This document shows, one piece after another, positions 1 to 9,162 of a DNA stretch of 64,000 nucleotides (its first letter is position 1; each line of letters begins with the position of its first letter). The DNA is from Lewinella sp. IMCC34191 (GTDB taxonomy: Bacteria > Bacteroidota > Bacteroidia > Chitinophagales > Saprospiraceae), in NCBI RefSeq assembly GCF_003390935.1, contig NZ_QNQZ01000004.1, positions 62,001 through 126,000 of the forward strand, in the 5' to 3' direction. Both the position numbers and the translations under genes were made by a program. The notes below the pieces were generated by a model. The model was given only the letters and a program-made list of their open reading frames with translations. It was not told the DNA's origin and ran no database searches.

Positions 1-1029
1 TTCGTTGCGGATAATATCGATTGGCGAGGTAGCCGTCTCGTACAGAGCGATTTCATAATTCCCATTCAGACCATCCTGGCTGGTCGATTGTACGCGGCGG
101 CGGAATTTTGCGTCTACGCGCAGGTCACCCATTGTCGTATCGGCGATGATCTGGGGATTGACGATGATTTGGTCGCCACTCTGCCCCGGCGTCTTAAATA
201 GTGGATTGATAAAATCACCCGGCCCCGTACCGAATACCATTTCAGGACCTGCGTATAGCAGGTCGGTACTATTGGAGTCGATCTCGAGATTTAAGAAACT
301 GTCGTCTAGGTAGGTCAGCGCGTCCTGGTAGCCCTCACCGTGAATGGCCACCCGAGCAGCTATGGCCCGGTTAAATTCGCTAAAGGTGGTCGGTGTGTTA
401 AATCCGGCAAAACCGCTGGAGAGCGTAAAGGCAAACTCACTACCCTGAAGTTGACCGTAAGCCTCATCCAACAGACTAAGAATGGCGGCATATCCCTCTT
501 CCTGCGAAAGGAAAGGCCCTAGGTTTTCGGGATCCGCTACGTCTACGCGCACGCCATTTTCCCCCAGCATATCGAGAACGCGACTCAGTGCGAGTGCCTT
601 CATCGTGTTGGCAAAGCCGCGATAGCCGTCCTTTTCGGCTTCGGATACCGAATTGGTGTTATCGAGCGCCTGAAGCAGGATATTAGCATTCTTTACAGTG
701 GCATAGCTACTGTTGAAGGGGCCCGTGATGTAGAAGGTATTATTGTCCAGTACGTTGTCATCTTTGCCCAGCAGGTCCTCGGTATTCCGGGGGTCTGCGT
801 CGAAGATGTAGAGCTCGCGGGCTATCGAACCGCTGGCCGTCACGTAACCGGCATATCCGTTTCGGATACTTGCCTCGATTCCGGTAGCCAGGAGTGAGAG
901 CTCCGTTTCTGAAGCATCGGTAAGTACACTTCCGATAATAGGACCATTGGGATCGAATTGCTCATCTATAGAGCAGGCCGGCAAAAACGCCAGGCACGCC
1001 AGGAGCGATAAAAAAGAAAAAGTCTTCAT
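1..1029 (-). CDS. SusD/RagB-family outer-membrane lipoprotein (3' part outside window)
   Basis: Partial gene: 343 codons from an ATG at 1029 run off the left edge without a stop, so the C-terminus is missing. Translation begins MKTFSFLSLLACLAFLPAC, a lipoprotein signal peptide with lipobox LPAC. The middle contains a run of helical, TPR-like sequence (YRGFANTMKALALSRVLDML and similar) typical of the SusD/RagB fold. SusD proteins are surface lipoproteins that close over the SusC barrel and bind a glycan or peptide. The gene lies 62 bp downstream of susC on the same strand, the standard susC-susD order, so the two are almost certainly co-transcribed. The substrate cannot be told from this window. 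Confidence 0.85.
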   Translation of the reverse strand, partial: MKTFSFLSLLACLAFLPACSIDEQFDPNGPIIGSVLTDASETELSLLATGIEASIRNGYAGYVTASGSIARELYIFDADPRNTEDLLGKDDNVLDNNTFYITGPFNSSYATVKNANILLQALDNTNSVSEAEKDGYRGFANTMKALALSRVLDMLGENGVRVDVADPENLGPFLSQEEGYAAILSLLDEAYGQLQGSEFAFTLSSGFAGFNTPTTFSEFNRAIAARVAIHGEGYQDALTYLDDSFLNLEIDSNSTDLLYAGPEMVFGTGPGDFINPLFKTPGQSGDQIIVNPQIIADTTMGDLRVDAKFRRRVQSTSQDGLNGNYEIALYETATSPIDIIRNE

Positions 1030-1091
1030 AAGTCTATTTTTGCAAGTCCGGAGTCGGTACACCCCTCCGAAATTGGGAAGTTTGGATTGGG

Positions 1092-3995
1092 TTAAAAGTC
1101 CAGACCGATCTGCAGGTAAAACTGCTTGCTGCTGGGGAAGGGTGTAACCTCAAGGTTAGTGGACAGGCCGCTACCTCCATTGACGGAGGTTTCCGGGTCG
1201 TAGCTGCTGTAGTCGGTGATCGTGAAAATGTTGCGTCCCGAAACACCGATCCGCAGGCCGCGGATGTATTCGCTTTCCAGGGGGAACCGGTAAGAAATAC
1301 CCGCCTCCCGAAGCCGGAAGTAAGATCCATCCTCAATAAAGCTATCCAGATTGTCATATTCCCGGGGGGTGGTACCTCCCAGGTCGGTTAGCAGGCGAGA
1401 CAAATTAAGCAGGTCACTGCCCTGACGCCAGTGGAATAGGAAGTTTACATCCAGATTCCGGAAGAGGGTCATGTTATTATTCCATCCGAACTGAAAATCC
1501 GGTTCGGTATTACCCACCTGGGTAGGTCCGTCTTCGGAGTTTTGCCAAAGGCCAGTGATGGGTGAGCCCTCATTGATGTAGAAAGTACCCAAGCCAAGAC
1601 CGAAGCCCGCCCCGGGAGGAACGAAACTGGCGATATCCTCTCCTTCGCTACCATTCTCGACCCCCAGTCGGGTTACTTCACTGCGGTTTAGCCACAGGTT
1701 GAGCGTGGTCCGGTATTCGAAGTTGAGGGACCGTACCGGATTCAGGCCCAGCTGAAATTCGAACCCTCGGTTACGGAGATCAAGATCGTTGCGGATTTCA
1801 TTCGTAAAACCAGAAGAAGTCGGCAGAGAACGATCGTACAAAAGATTGGTCACGTCGCGTATGTAGTACGTGGCGGCAATGTTGACCTTATTGTCAAACA
1901 AGCCCAGGTCAGTGCCGAATTCAAACTCCGAACTGGTTTCCGGCTCCAGGCTATCGTCGCCCTGACGTCCGTTAACGACGAAGCCGGACCGGCCGCCGAT
2001 GCCAACGTTGTTCAATCCGGTGAACAGGCGCCCGAAACTGGCACTGTTGCCGGTCTGTCCGTAAGCCGCGCGAAGTTTCAGCTGGTCGATAGGACCGCCG
2101 GGATTCCAGGAATCAAATTCGTTCAGGTTCAAGGCCACCGATGCCCGTGGGAAAGCATATAGCTTGTTGGGGTCACCGTTTAGGGATGACTTATCGAAGC
2201 GAATGCCCCCCGTGAGGATGACCCGATCATACAGGTTAATTTCTTCCTGTAGGAGATACCCGAATTCCTCGACGTTCAGTAGGGTCTGGTTGGTTGACTG
2301 GGCCGCGCCCTGGCTCAGGTTAGTCTGGAGAGGGATGAGCTGGGTGGTCTGGCTAAGCAGTTGGTCCGCCGACTGATTGAGGTAGGTAATACCGGCCTGC
2401 GTTGTAAAATTAATCCCGTCTTCCGTGTAGAAGTCGTGGACCGCGATAGCGCTGTAGTTATAGTTGAACAGATCGTTCTTACCCTCGGCAAGGAAGCCAT
2501 TCTGAAGCCCACGCTGGGACTGAAAAGTTTCCGGAACGTAGACGAAGGTTTTACTTAGGATGAAGTCAAGCCCACCGTTGAATACGAAGTTGAGCGACTG
2601 GCTGCCGGTTTGCAACAACCTCAGGTTAACATTAATGCCTTCCAGCACCCGGTCGATGTTTTCTTCATTTCGCGTTTGATCGCGGGTCTGGAGAGGATTA
2701 CCGCTGAAGTTGGGGTTATCCGGGTAATTGCCGTCAGCATCCGGGAAGAGATTGACGTAGTCCCGGGTGAAGGCCAGGGTATAGCCGTAAGAAAGCCCGC
2801 CCTCGTTCTCGTTTCCGCTGAAGGAGCGGGAGGATTCAGAGCGAATGTAGTTGGTGTTAGATTGAATCTTCAGCCAGTCGTTGACGTCGTGAGTCAGGTT
2901 AAGACGGGCCGTGAACCGCTCGTAGCCGGTGTTTTTAATGATCCCGTCTTCATCGCGCCAGCTGCTGCTGACGAAAAAGCTGGTCTTTTCGTTTCCACCA
3001 CTTACGCGTAGCCGGCTATCGGTGATGAAACCCTTCTCGCCGTAGATGATGTCTTCGTAATCAAAAATCTCGCCGTTTGCCTGGGCGGCTTCAAAATCGG
3101 TGCGGGCATCCGCTCCGAAGGTTTCCTCTATCTGGGCGGCCGTGTAAGAGCGGCGGCCCACCTTCCGGATGATGGTATTGAAACCGAGATCCTGGTTGAA
3201 AGAGACACGAGTTTCCCCGGAAACACCCTTCTTGGTGGTGATGATGACCACACCGGCGTTGGCACGGGTACCATAAATAGCGGCAGCCGACGCTCCCTTC
3301 AATACCTCGATACTTTCGATGTCGTCAGGGTTAATGTCCGCGATGCGGTTGGAAGCGCCTTCCTCATTGGCGGCGTTGGCGCCCGAGGCGTTACGTGATC
3401 CGCTGGGGATTTCAGCGTTAGAAATGTATACCCCATCCACGATGAATAGGGGCTGGTTGTTACCGGATAGGGACGACACACCCCGTAAGCGAAGGGCGTA
3501 ACCGCCGCCCGGCGCCCCGGAAGTCTGGGTGATGTTCACCCCCGTTAGTTTACCGTAAAGTGCGCCGTCCACGGTCTGCTGAGAGGTGACGCCCGTAAGT
3601 TCCTCCCCGCTGACTACCGACACGGCATTGGCCAGGTTAGAGCGCTTGATGGTGGAAGCCAGGCCGGTGACTACGACCTGTTCCAGGTTGGCCACGTCCG
3701 GCTCCAATACGATTTCCAGGGGGGCGATGCCGCGACTCACTTCCACGGTCTGCGTGCTGAAGCCCGTATAGCTGAGCCGAAGTTCGCCGGGATCCTCCTC
3801 TATATCGATGGAGAAATTGCCGTCAAAGTCGGTGACCGTGCCCGTGGTCGTTCCGACCACCAGGACCGTGACCCCTATGAGGGGTTCCCCATCGTTGTCG
3901 GTGATCGTACCCGTCACCGGATACTGCCCGAACGCGACCGCAGGAAGTAAGAGTGCCGGCAAGAGAAGCCAGCAGAAACGAATAATTGCTTGCAT
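1092..3995 (-). CDS. SusC/RagA-family TonB-dependent outer-membrane receptor
   Basis: A 967-residue protein, the normal length for SusC/RagA. Residues 1-24 form a signal peptide ending in AVAFGQ. Residues 25-95 are a carboxypeptidase-regulatory-like domain (GTITDNDGEPLIGVTVLV). A plug domain follows (about 100-250; VVTGLAST, LFIVDGVYI, IESIEVLKGASAAAIYGTRA) and the rest is a 22-stranded-type TonB receptor barrel ending in an aromatic-rich strand (FYLQIGLDF). The family imports oligosaccharides, peptides or other nutrients through the outer membrane using TonB energy, with the lipoprotein SusD as lid. It is followed by susD and preceded by a promoter-like element and a palindrome in its leader. 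Confidence 0.95.
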   Translation of the reverse strand: MQAIIRFCWLLLPALLLPAVAFGQYPVTGTITDNDGEPLIGVTVLVVGTTTGTVTDFDGNFSIDIEEDPGELRLSYTGFSTQTVEVSRGIAPLEIVLEPDVANLEQVVVTGLASTIKRSNLANAVSVVSGEELTGVTSQQTVDGALYGKLTGVNITQTSGAPGGGYALRLRGVSSLSGNNQPLFIVDGVYISNAEIPSGSRNASGANAANEEGASNRIADINPDDIESIEVLKGASAAAIYGTRANAGVVIITTKKGVSGETRVSFNQDLGFNTIIRKVGRRSYTAAQIEETFGADARTDFEAAQANGEIFDYEDIIYGEKGFITDSRLRVSGGNEKTSFFVSSSWRDEDGIIKNTGYERFTARLNLTHDVNDWLKIQSNTNYIRSESSRSFSGNENEGGLSYGYTLAFTRDYVNLFPDADGNYPDNPNFSGNPLQTRDQTRNEENIDRVLEGINVNLRLLQTGSQSLNFVFNGGLDFILSKTFVYVPETFQSQRGLQNGFLAEGKNDLFNYNYSAIAVHDFYTEDGINFTTQAGITYLNQSADQLLSQTTQLIPLQTNLSQGAAQSTNQTLLNVEEFGYLLQEEINLYDRVILTGGIRFDKSSLNGDPNKLYAFPRASVALNLNEFDSWNPGGPIDQLKLRAAYGQTGNSASFGRLFTGLNNVGIGGRSGFVVNGRQGDDSLEPETSSEFEFGTDLGLFDNKVNIAATYYIRDVTNLLYDRSLPTSSGFTNEIRNDLDLRNRGFEFQLGLNPVRSLNFEYRTTLNLWLNRSEVTRLGVENGSEGEDIASFVPPGAGFGLGLGTFYINEGSPITGLWQNSEDGPTQVGNTEPDFQFGWNNNMTLFRNLDVNFLFHWRQGSDLLNLSRLLTDLGGTTPREYDNLDSFIEDGSYFRLREAGISYRFPLESEYIRGLRIGVSGRNIFTITDYSSYDPETSVNGGSGLSTNLEVTPFPSSKQFYLQIGLDF

Positions 3996-4034
3996 TACGA
4001 GTATGGTAGTTACAGTTAGCGTTAAATCAGCAAC

Positions 4035-4060
4035 GTGGCAGGGCGAATATTCGCTGCCAC
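4035..4060. promoter_or_regulatory. Imperfect palindrome in the susC leader (hairpin or operator)
   Basis: The arms GTGGCA-GG-GCGAAT and ATTCGC-TGCCAC pair over 12 bp with only a two-base bulge. The palindrome lies about 40 bp upstream of the susC ATG and begins a few bases downstream of the predicted susC transcription start. It could be a 5'-terminal mRNA hairpin or a dimeric regulator site. The sequence is seen directly; the function is inferred. Confidence 0.5.
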
Positions 4061-4068
4061 CTTCAGAT

Positions 4069-4076
4069 CAAATATA
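4069..4076 (-). promoter_or_regulatory. Predicted -7 promoter element for susCD
   Basis: On the minus strand this reads TATATTTG, a full match to the Bacteroidota -7 element TAnnTTTG, about 74 bp upstream of the susC start codon. A TTG on the same strand at 4100-4102 is a weak -33 candidate with a longer spacer than usual. Confidence 0.5.
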
Positions 4077-4264
4077 CTGTCGAAACGCCATCTCGCATAC
4101 AATAATTTGCTTTTGCCCGGATTGGTCAGTTCACGATTGAAAAGAGGTGAGACAAGCTATACCGCAGGCCACGTTTTGAGACGCTTACTTATCCACAGGG
4201 TATTCGAAATTCCTTGCTGTCGGTAAATATCATTCTACCTGCGCCCCGCCGCAAAGCCTGTGCT

Positions 4265-4272
4265 TACCTTTG
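4265..4272 (+). promoter_or_regulatory. Predicted -7 promoter element for the wzz-wzy pair
   Basis: TACCTTTG matches TAnnTTTG and is followed by CG. It sits 26 nt before the ATG at 4299. This argues against an upstream in-frame GTG at 4260, which would lie inside or ahead of the promoter. Confidence 0.6.
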
Positions 4273-4298
4273 CGCGCAGCCTAGCCCCAATACTGTCT

Positions 4299-5414
4299 AT
4301 GCACGTATCCCGAAATCCGACATCCCCACCCCCCGACAATCTCCTTGGGGTGCTGCGCACGCTTTGGCGTTGGCGAAAGCCTATCCTGCTGACTACCGCG
4401 GCAGGGGCGATACTGTCGATCGTCGTATCCTTATTACTGCCCGTTTACTATACCGGATATACGTCATTCGTGGCGCTCAGCCCGGAACAGATATCTATAG
4501 AAAGCACCTTTGGCAATACGGGCCAGCGCGTACAGTTTTACGGAACGGGCGACGATATAGACCGATTACTCTCCGTCGCGGAAAGCAACGAGGTCATCGA
4601 TTTTCTGGTCGATAGCTTCAACCTGTATAGCGTCTACGAGATCGACAGTACCACCGCTAAAGGTCCGGTGCGGGTTGCCGAGGAATTGCTCAGCCACTAC
4701 GACATCGAGCGCAACCCACGCGATGTCATTGAACTGACGATCGAGGATAAGGACCCACTGCGCGCGGCCGATATGGCGCGGGCCGCCCGGCGAAGGGTCG
4801 ACGAGATCAACCTGGCGCTAATCCGGTCTACCCACCGGCGAAACGCCGCAGGCCTGCTTCGCGAAGTCGAAGACGGGCAGCGACGGCTCGATGAATTGAA
4901 CGAGCGGCTGTCCCAAATTCGGCAGGAGTCGGGGGTGTACAATACCGAAACCCAGAGTGAGGTGCTGGCGACTACTTCCTCCTCGGTGGATCAACGCATC
5001 GCGCTGACGGAGGCGAGATTGGAAGAGTTCCGCAGCCGGGGAACGCGGGACAGCATTGTAAAATTGTCGGTTGACCTGAGTGGCTTGCGCCGCAGTCGGG
5101 AAGCGATTGACCAGCAACTGGAACGGCTGAATGCCAGCATCGGTCGTATTGATAATATGCAGGAGGAACGCCTACGGACCAACGACGAGCTAACGCAGAG
5201 CCGGACGCGCCTGAAACAGTACGAGACCATTCTTGTGGGCGAGCGCAGTACGATGGAGGTCATCGAGGAAGCGACGGTTCCGCTGGTCAAGAGTTTCCCC
5301 ATCCGGTGGCTGATCGTGGTCGGCGTGACCATGGTAACGTTCATTCTGGCCGTGGTGGGAGCGTTATTAATTGATTCGGGCCGGCGCTACGACTGGGGAA
5401 GGATCACCCGCTAA
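4299..5414 (+). CDS. Wzz-family polysaccharide chain-length determinant protein
   Basis: A 371-residue inner-membrane protein with the Wzz/PCP layout. The N-terminal transmembrane helix lies at about residues 28-50 (PILLTTAAGAILSIVVSLLL), followed by a long periplasmic section rich in heptad coiled coil (roughly 150-320), and a second membrane helix near the C-terminus (WLIVVGVTMVTFILAVVGAL). There is no cytoplasmic tyrosine-kinase domain, so it resembles Wzz rather than full Wzc. Such proteins set the chain length of Wzy-made polysaccharides. Its stop overlaps the start of the next gene by one base. An in-frame GTG at 4260 was rejected because a promoter element covers that region. Confidence 0.8.
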   Translation: MHVSRNPTSPPPDNLLGVLRTLWRWRKPILLTTAAGAILSIVVSLLLPVYYTGYTSFVALSPEQISIESTFGNTGQRVQFYGTGDDIDRLLSVAESNEVIDFLVDSFNLYSVYEIDSTTAKGPVRVAEELLSHYDIERNPRDVIELTIEDKDPLRAADMARAARRRVDEINLALIRSTHRRNAAGLLREVEDGQRRLDELNERLSQIRQESGVYNTETQSEVLATTSSSVDQRIALTEARLEEFRSRGTRDSIVKLSVDLSGLRRSREAIDQQLERLNASIGRIDNMQEERLRTNDELTQSRTRLKQYETILVGERSTMEVIEEATVPLVKSFPIRWLIVVGVTMVTFILAVVGALLIDSGRRYDWGRITR

Positions 5415-6853
5415 TGGGCTGGCCGCTCCGCATCTACCTCGCATACGCGACGGCTGGGCTGCTCTGTCTGCTTCTGGCCGTGGTCAGCCAGCAGTACTGG
5501 CTGGCCGGCGTACCGGTGCTGGTGCTGGTAATCGGTAAGGCTATACTGGATTTTCGGCCGCTCTTTTGGTTGCTGCTGGTTTCGATTCCACTGGGTGCGG
5601 AAATCGCGTTACCCGGTGGTTTGAGTACCGATCTGCCTACGGAACCTATAGCCATCGGCCTTACCGGCCTGTTCATCCTGCACGCCGCCCGGCACTGGCC
5701 CGAATACGATCGCGGCGCCTTTCTACACCCTATCTCCCTGTTGCTTTACGTCCACGTCGGGTGGATTCTTTTTACGAGTCTCTTTGGAGAGGTAGGCTTG
5801 GTTAGCATCAAGTTCGCACTAGCCAAACTATGGTACATCGGTGCGTTTTTTTTGCTGCCCTTGCTGCTGCTGCGAACGCCGCGGTCGGTGTTGATTTTCG
5901 CACACTGCATTTTTTGGCCCCTGCTTTTTGTTGCCCTACAATCGCTTATCCGGCACGCGGGTTACGGATTCAGTTTTACGGATCAGTTCCGGACGCTCCA
6001 TCCGTTCATGCGTAATCACGTTGCATACGCGGGAGCACTCGCGACCTTTACCCCCTGGTTTGGCTACCTCGTATACCGGCGATACCAGCGCGGTCATTCG
6101 TGGCGGTGGTTGGTCTATGGTATCGGTCCCGTCTGGTTACTGGGCATCTTTTTTTCCTACACGCGAGCGGCCTACGTGGCCCTGGTTCTAATCGTGTTGG
6201 CTTACTATATCATAAAGAAAATCCTGCTGCGGCCGGCCATGGTGCTTGCTTTCGCGGGCGCCGTCGGTGTAACGGTTTACCTGGTGCAGGGCGATCGGTA
6301 TCTGGAGTATGCGCCCGATTTTAATAACACCATATCCCACGAGGAATTCGACAATCTGATCTCCGCCACCTACAAGCTGGAAGACATCAGCACTATGGAA
6401 CGCTTTTACCGCTGGGTAGCGGGCGGCAATATGGTGCCCTACCGCCCGATTGTCGGCTTTGGTCCCGGCAACTTCGTCGAAACCTACAGAGGCTACACAA
6501 ACAACAACTTTCGAACGTACGTCAGTGACAACCCGGAGCGCAGCGGTATCCACAACTACTTCTTAATGACCGCCGTGGAGCAGGGTCTTCCCGGCCTGTT
6601 TTTTCTGTTGCTGTTCTTAGGTAGCATCCTGTACTACGGCCAGTCGCTTTACCGGAAACAGACGGTCCCGGAGGCGAAAGCAGCCGCCCTAGCCGGGTTA
6701 CTGGCGGTAATCGTAGTCGGTGCTTTCAGCATCCTGAACGACCTGCTGGAGACGGATAAGGTAGGCTCGCTGTTCTTCATCAGTACCGCCATTCTGATCA
6801 ATATGGGTCGCTACCGAGATGGAAATCAGGACGCGGAGGCCGAGGTGGAGTAA
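5414..6853 (+). CDS. Wzy/WaaL-like O-antigen polymerase or ligase, polytopic membrane protein
   Basis: A 479-residue protein with about 10-12 hydrophobic segments. A large loop near residues 300-380 contains FGPGNFVETYRGY and GIHNYFLMTAVEQGLPGLFF; the H-N plus EQGLPGL pattern is typical of the O-antigen ligase/polymerase superfamily (Wzy_C). It would act on undecaprenyl-linked glycans at the outer face of the inner membrane. Coupling to the Wzz-like gene (TAATG junction) suggests a polymerase. Polymerase and ligase cannot be told apart from sequence alone. The last 28 bp overlap the end of the convergent crcB gene. Confidence 0.75.
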   Translation: MGWPLRIYLAYATAGLLCLLLAVVSQQYWLAGVPVLVLVIGKAILDFRPLFWLLLVSIPLGAEIALPGGLSTDLPTEPIAIGLTGLFILHAARHWPEYDRGAFLHPISLLLYVHVGWILFTSLFGEVGLVSIKFALAKLWYIGAFFLLPLLLLRTPRSVLIFAHCIFWPLLFVALQSLIRHAGYGFSFTDQFRTLHPFMRNHVAYAGALATFTPWFGYLVYRRYQRGHSWRWLVYGIGPVWLLGIFFSYTRAAYVALVLIVLAYYIIKKILLRPAMVLAFAGAVGVTVYLVQGDRYLEYAPDFNNTISHEEFDNLISATYKLEDISTMERFYRWVAGGNMVPYRPIVGFGPGNFVETYRGYTNNNFRTYVSDNPERSGIHNYFLMTAVEQGLPGLFFLLLFLGSILYYGQSLYRKQTVPEAKAAALAGLLAVIVVGAFSILNDLLETDKVGSLFFISTAILINMGRYRDGNQDAEAEVE

Positions 6854-7200
6854 AGCACCAAAAAGATACTTCCTATTCCCACTATCAGGCTAGCTGCCAA
6901 ATACAGCGAGGCCATCAGTAAATGACCTTCCTGCATTAGCGCGAGCAGTTCTGCGGAAAAGGTGGAGAAGGTGGAGAAGCCCCCACAGAAGCCAGTGAGC
7001 AGTAAGAGCTGCTGGCCCGGAGATATTTGCTGTTTCGTGGCTAGCGAAAGGCCAAGTCCCAGCACGATACAGGCTAAAAAATTGGCCCCGAAGGTCGCCC
7101 AGGGGAAGCTCTCCGTAGTGCCGGCTGGTAGCATCTGGGCGAGCGCATAGCGGGCCGAGGCACCAAGGCCGCCGCCTAAGAACACCAGGAACCAGGTCAC
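6826..7200 (-). CDS. crcB: Fluoride channel CrcB/Fluc
   Basis: A 124-residue protein with four hydrophobic helices, the usual Fluc size. Family motifs are present: GGGLGASARYAL at the N-terminus, the Asn-containing second helix (FGANFLACI), and GFCGGFSTFSTF in the third helix, which carries the pore phenylalanines. Fluc exports fluoride as an antiparallel dimer; a single gene implies a homodimer. Its ATG overlaps the stop of the upstream wecA-like gene by 4 bp, so it is probably translated from the same mRNA. No fluoride riboswitch was seen ahead of it. Confidence 0.93.
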   Translation of the reverse strand: MTWFLVFLGGGLGASARYALAQMLPAGTTESFPWATFGANFLACIVLGLGLSLATKQQISPGQQLLLLTGFCGGFSTFSTFSAELLALMQEGHLLMASLYLAASLIVGIGSIFLVLYSTSASAS

Positions 7201-8303
7201 ACGGTTTGGGGTACGCGCGCTGGCTCGGTCACTTGCACGTTCTGTTTTTCCCGGCGGATCCGAATCATATGGCGATGCAACAGATAGGTGAGCATAATGG
7301 CCAAGCCGATCTCGATGCTTAAGATAGCGTGCAGATTGAGCAGGGGGTCCAGAAAGAGGGCCAAACTGATGAATCCCAGGTTGACCATCGCCAAAATGAA
7401 CGTCGCCTGTACGTGGCTGAAATTAGAATCGATGAGCAGGTGATGGATGTGTCGCCGGTCGGGCTTCATGGGGCTTACCCCGCGGAGGGTGCGGGTGATG
7501 AAAACCCGGATGGTATCGAAGAGAGGAATGATCAGGATGCCAACGGCTACCGAGATCGGATTGACGAAGCGGTAGGACGACCGAATGGGTGCGGTGGAAC
7601 AGACATCGATGAACTCAACCGTCATAATGCCAAGCAGCATTCCAATGACCAGTGCACCGGTATCCCCCATGAAGGTCTTTTGCGTCTTCGACATATTGTA
7701 GTACAAAAACGCGAGCATGCCCCCGGCGGCCGCCAGCGCGAGAATACCCAGGTATACGTTTCCGACCACGAAGAACCAGGTTCCGAAGGTCAGCATGCCG
7801 ATGATGCCTACCGTCCCGGCTAACCCGTCGATTCCGTCAATCAAGTTGAATGCATTGCTGATTACGAGTAGCGTAAAGGCGCTGGCGGCAATCGAGAGCC
7901 AGTAAGGCAGTTGTGCATTGACCCCAAAGAGGTCGTAGAGGCTTTCCAGCCGAATTCCACCCCGGGTAACCAGAATTGCGATGGCAATGACCAGGCCCCC
8001 CGTTTTCTTTCCCGCGCTAAGTTGGCTTATGTCGTCCTTCGTACCGATCATAAACACGATGACCAGCGCACTGAGGATAAACTGCAGGCTTTCCCACTGC
8101 TGCATCGGGGTGAGCAAAAGGGAGCAGAACAGGATACCCAGAAAAATCGGGATGCCACCGAGGCAGGGCGTGATGGTATGGTGACTGCTGCGGGCCTCCG
8201 GCGTCGCGACCAGCTTCTTCTCAACGGCTATGCGGATCACGCTGGGCATGATGGCGAAAACAAGCGCGAATGAGATCAGAAAGCTGAGTATAAATACAAA
8301 CAT
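7197..8303 (-). CDS. WecA/TagO-like undecaprenyl-phosphate glycosyl-1-phosphate transferase
   Basis: A 368-residue polytopic membrane enzyme of the MraY/WecA family. Diagnostic cytoplasmic motifs are present in order: SSHHTITPCLGGIPIFLG, GTKDDISQLSAGKK (the DD pair), NAFNLIDGIDGLAG (catalytic Asp region), YNMSKTQKTFMGDTGAL, and RRHIHHLLIDSNFSH (the His motif that separates WecA/TagO from MraY). It would transfer a HexNAc-1-phosphate from a UDP-sugar to undecaprenyl phosphate, starting O-antigen or exopolysaccharide repeat units. This fits the Wzz- and Wzy-like genes that converge on it. The exact sugar is unknown. A TATCTTTG element lies 69 bp upstream. Confidence 0.9.
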   Translation of the reverse strand: MFVFILSFLISFALVFAIMPSVIRIAVEKKLVATPEARSSHHTITPCLGGIPIFLGILFCSLLLTPMQQWESLQFILSALVIVFMIGTKDDISQLSAGKKTGGLVIAIAILVTRGGIRLESLYDLFGVNAQLPYWLSIAASAFTLLVISNAFNLIDGIDGLAGTVGIIGMLTFGTWFFVVGNVYLGILALAAAGGMLAFLYYNMSKTQKTFMGDTGALVIGMLLGIMTVEFIDVCSTAPIRSSYRFVNPISVAVGILIIPLFDTIRVFITRTLRGVSPMKPDRRHIHHLLIDSNFSHVQATFILAMVNLGFISLALFLDPLLNLHAILSIEIGLAIMLTYLLHRHMIRIRREKQNVQVTEPARVPQTV

Positions 8304-8371
8304 ACACGCGGGTTAATAGAGTGCAGGGTTTAGCCTTCTACCAAATCTGCCAGGCCAATAGACCAAGTACG

Positions 8372-8379
8372 CAAAGATA
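8372..8379 (-). promoter_or_regulatory. Predicted -7 promoter element for wecA-like and crcB
   Basis: On the minus strand this reads TATCTTTG followed by CG, a full match to TAnnTTTG, with a leader of about 65 nt. It lies in the 88-bp gap after truA, suggesting that wecA-crcB is transcribed separately from the truA operon. Confidence 0.55.
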
Positions 8380-8391
8380 AGATAGTCAACT

Positions 8392-9162
8392 TTAGTACGA
8401 AAGTTCCTGCCAGGCGGTTCGACTTGGATAAACGACCGACGTTAAGAATAAGCCTTCCGCCGGAGCACTCAGCGGACGCGGCAGGCGTTCCTGGCGGTCA
8501 AGACAAGTGCGGAGGTCATCTACGCTCAACTTGCCCGCTCCTATCTGCAGGCAGGTACCAACGATCAGTCTTACCATACCCCGAAGGAAGCGATTGGCGG
8601 ATACCCGGTAGCATAATTCGTCCGCCGTGAACGTCCAATGACTTTCCGAAAGGTAGCAGATCATGGTAAATGCGTCGCTGTTCGATTTACAAAACGGCGA
8701 AAATTCATTATATCTCGGGAGCAGCGCCGCCGCCTGCTGCATTTTCTCGTGGTCGAGGGTGCCATAGGCCGGAAGCCAGGCTACGGTATCCGTACGGAAA
8801 GGATCTTTGCGCAGGGAAATCCGGTATTCGTAGCTCCTCCCGGTAGCGCTGAAACGAGCGTGCAGGTCGTTATCCACTTCGCATAAGCGGTACAGAACAA
8901 TGTCATCGGGGAGGAAGCGATTCATGCGCGCCAGAAATCGCGTCGGAAACGCACCGGCATAATCGAAATGGGCGACGTAATCACTGGCGTGTACCCCCGC
9001 GTCCGTCCGCCCGCATCCTACCAGCTTAATTTCGGCACCCAGTATCGTGGATAGTGCCGTATCGATAGTCTCCTCGACCGAAACCGCGTTTGGTTGCCGC
9101 TGCCAACCGGCATAAGCCGTTCCCCGGTAGGCCAATTCGAGTAAGTAGCGGCGTTCGCTCAC
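8392..9162 (-). CDS. truA: tRNA pseudouridine(38-40) synthase TruA
   Basis: A 256-residue protein, standard TruA length. The catalytic motif GCGRTDAGVHA with the nucleophilic Asp is present near residue 53, after the N-terminal LAYRGTAYAGWQRQ. RFLRGMVRLIVGT in the C-terminal half is another TruA signature. It converts uridines 38-40 of the tRNA anticodon arm to pseudouridine. The start overlaps the tsaB stop by 4 bp (ATGA), so two tRNA-modification genes are translationally coupled. Confidence 0.95.
   Translation of the reverse strand: MSERRYLLELAYRGTAYAGWQRQPNAVSVEETIDTALSTILGAEIKLVGCGRTDAGVHASDYVAHFDYAGAFPTRFLARMNRFLPDDIVLYRLCEVDNDLHARFSATGRSYEYRISLRKDPFRTDTVAWLPAYGTLDHEKMQQAAALLPRYNEFSPFCKSNSDAFTMICYLSESHWTFTADELCYRVSANRFLRGMVRLIVGTCLQIGAGKLSVDDLRTCLDRQERLPRPLSAPAEGLFLTSVVYPSRTAWQELSY

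Noticed and set aside
4189..4197. TTATCCACA, a perfect E. coli-type DnaA box
   Set aside because: A single 9-bp match in 64 kb is close to chance; there is no cluster of boxes, no AT-rich unwinding region and no dnaA or dnaN nearby, so it is not an origin.
7329..7823. Antisense frame over the wecA-like gene
   Set aside because: It is a shadow of a gene with clear membrane-enzyme motifs on the minus strand.
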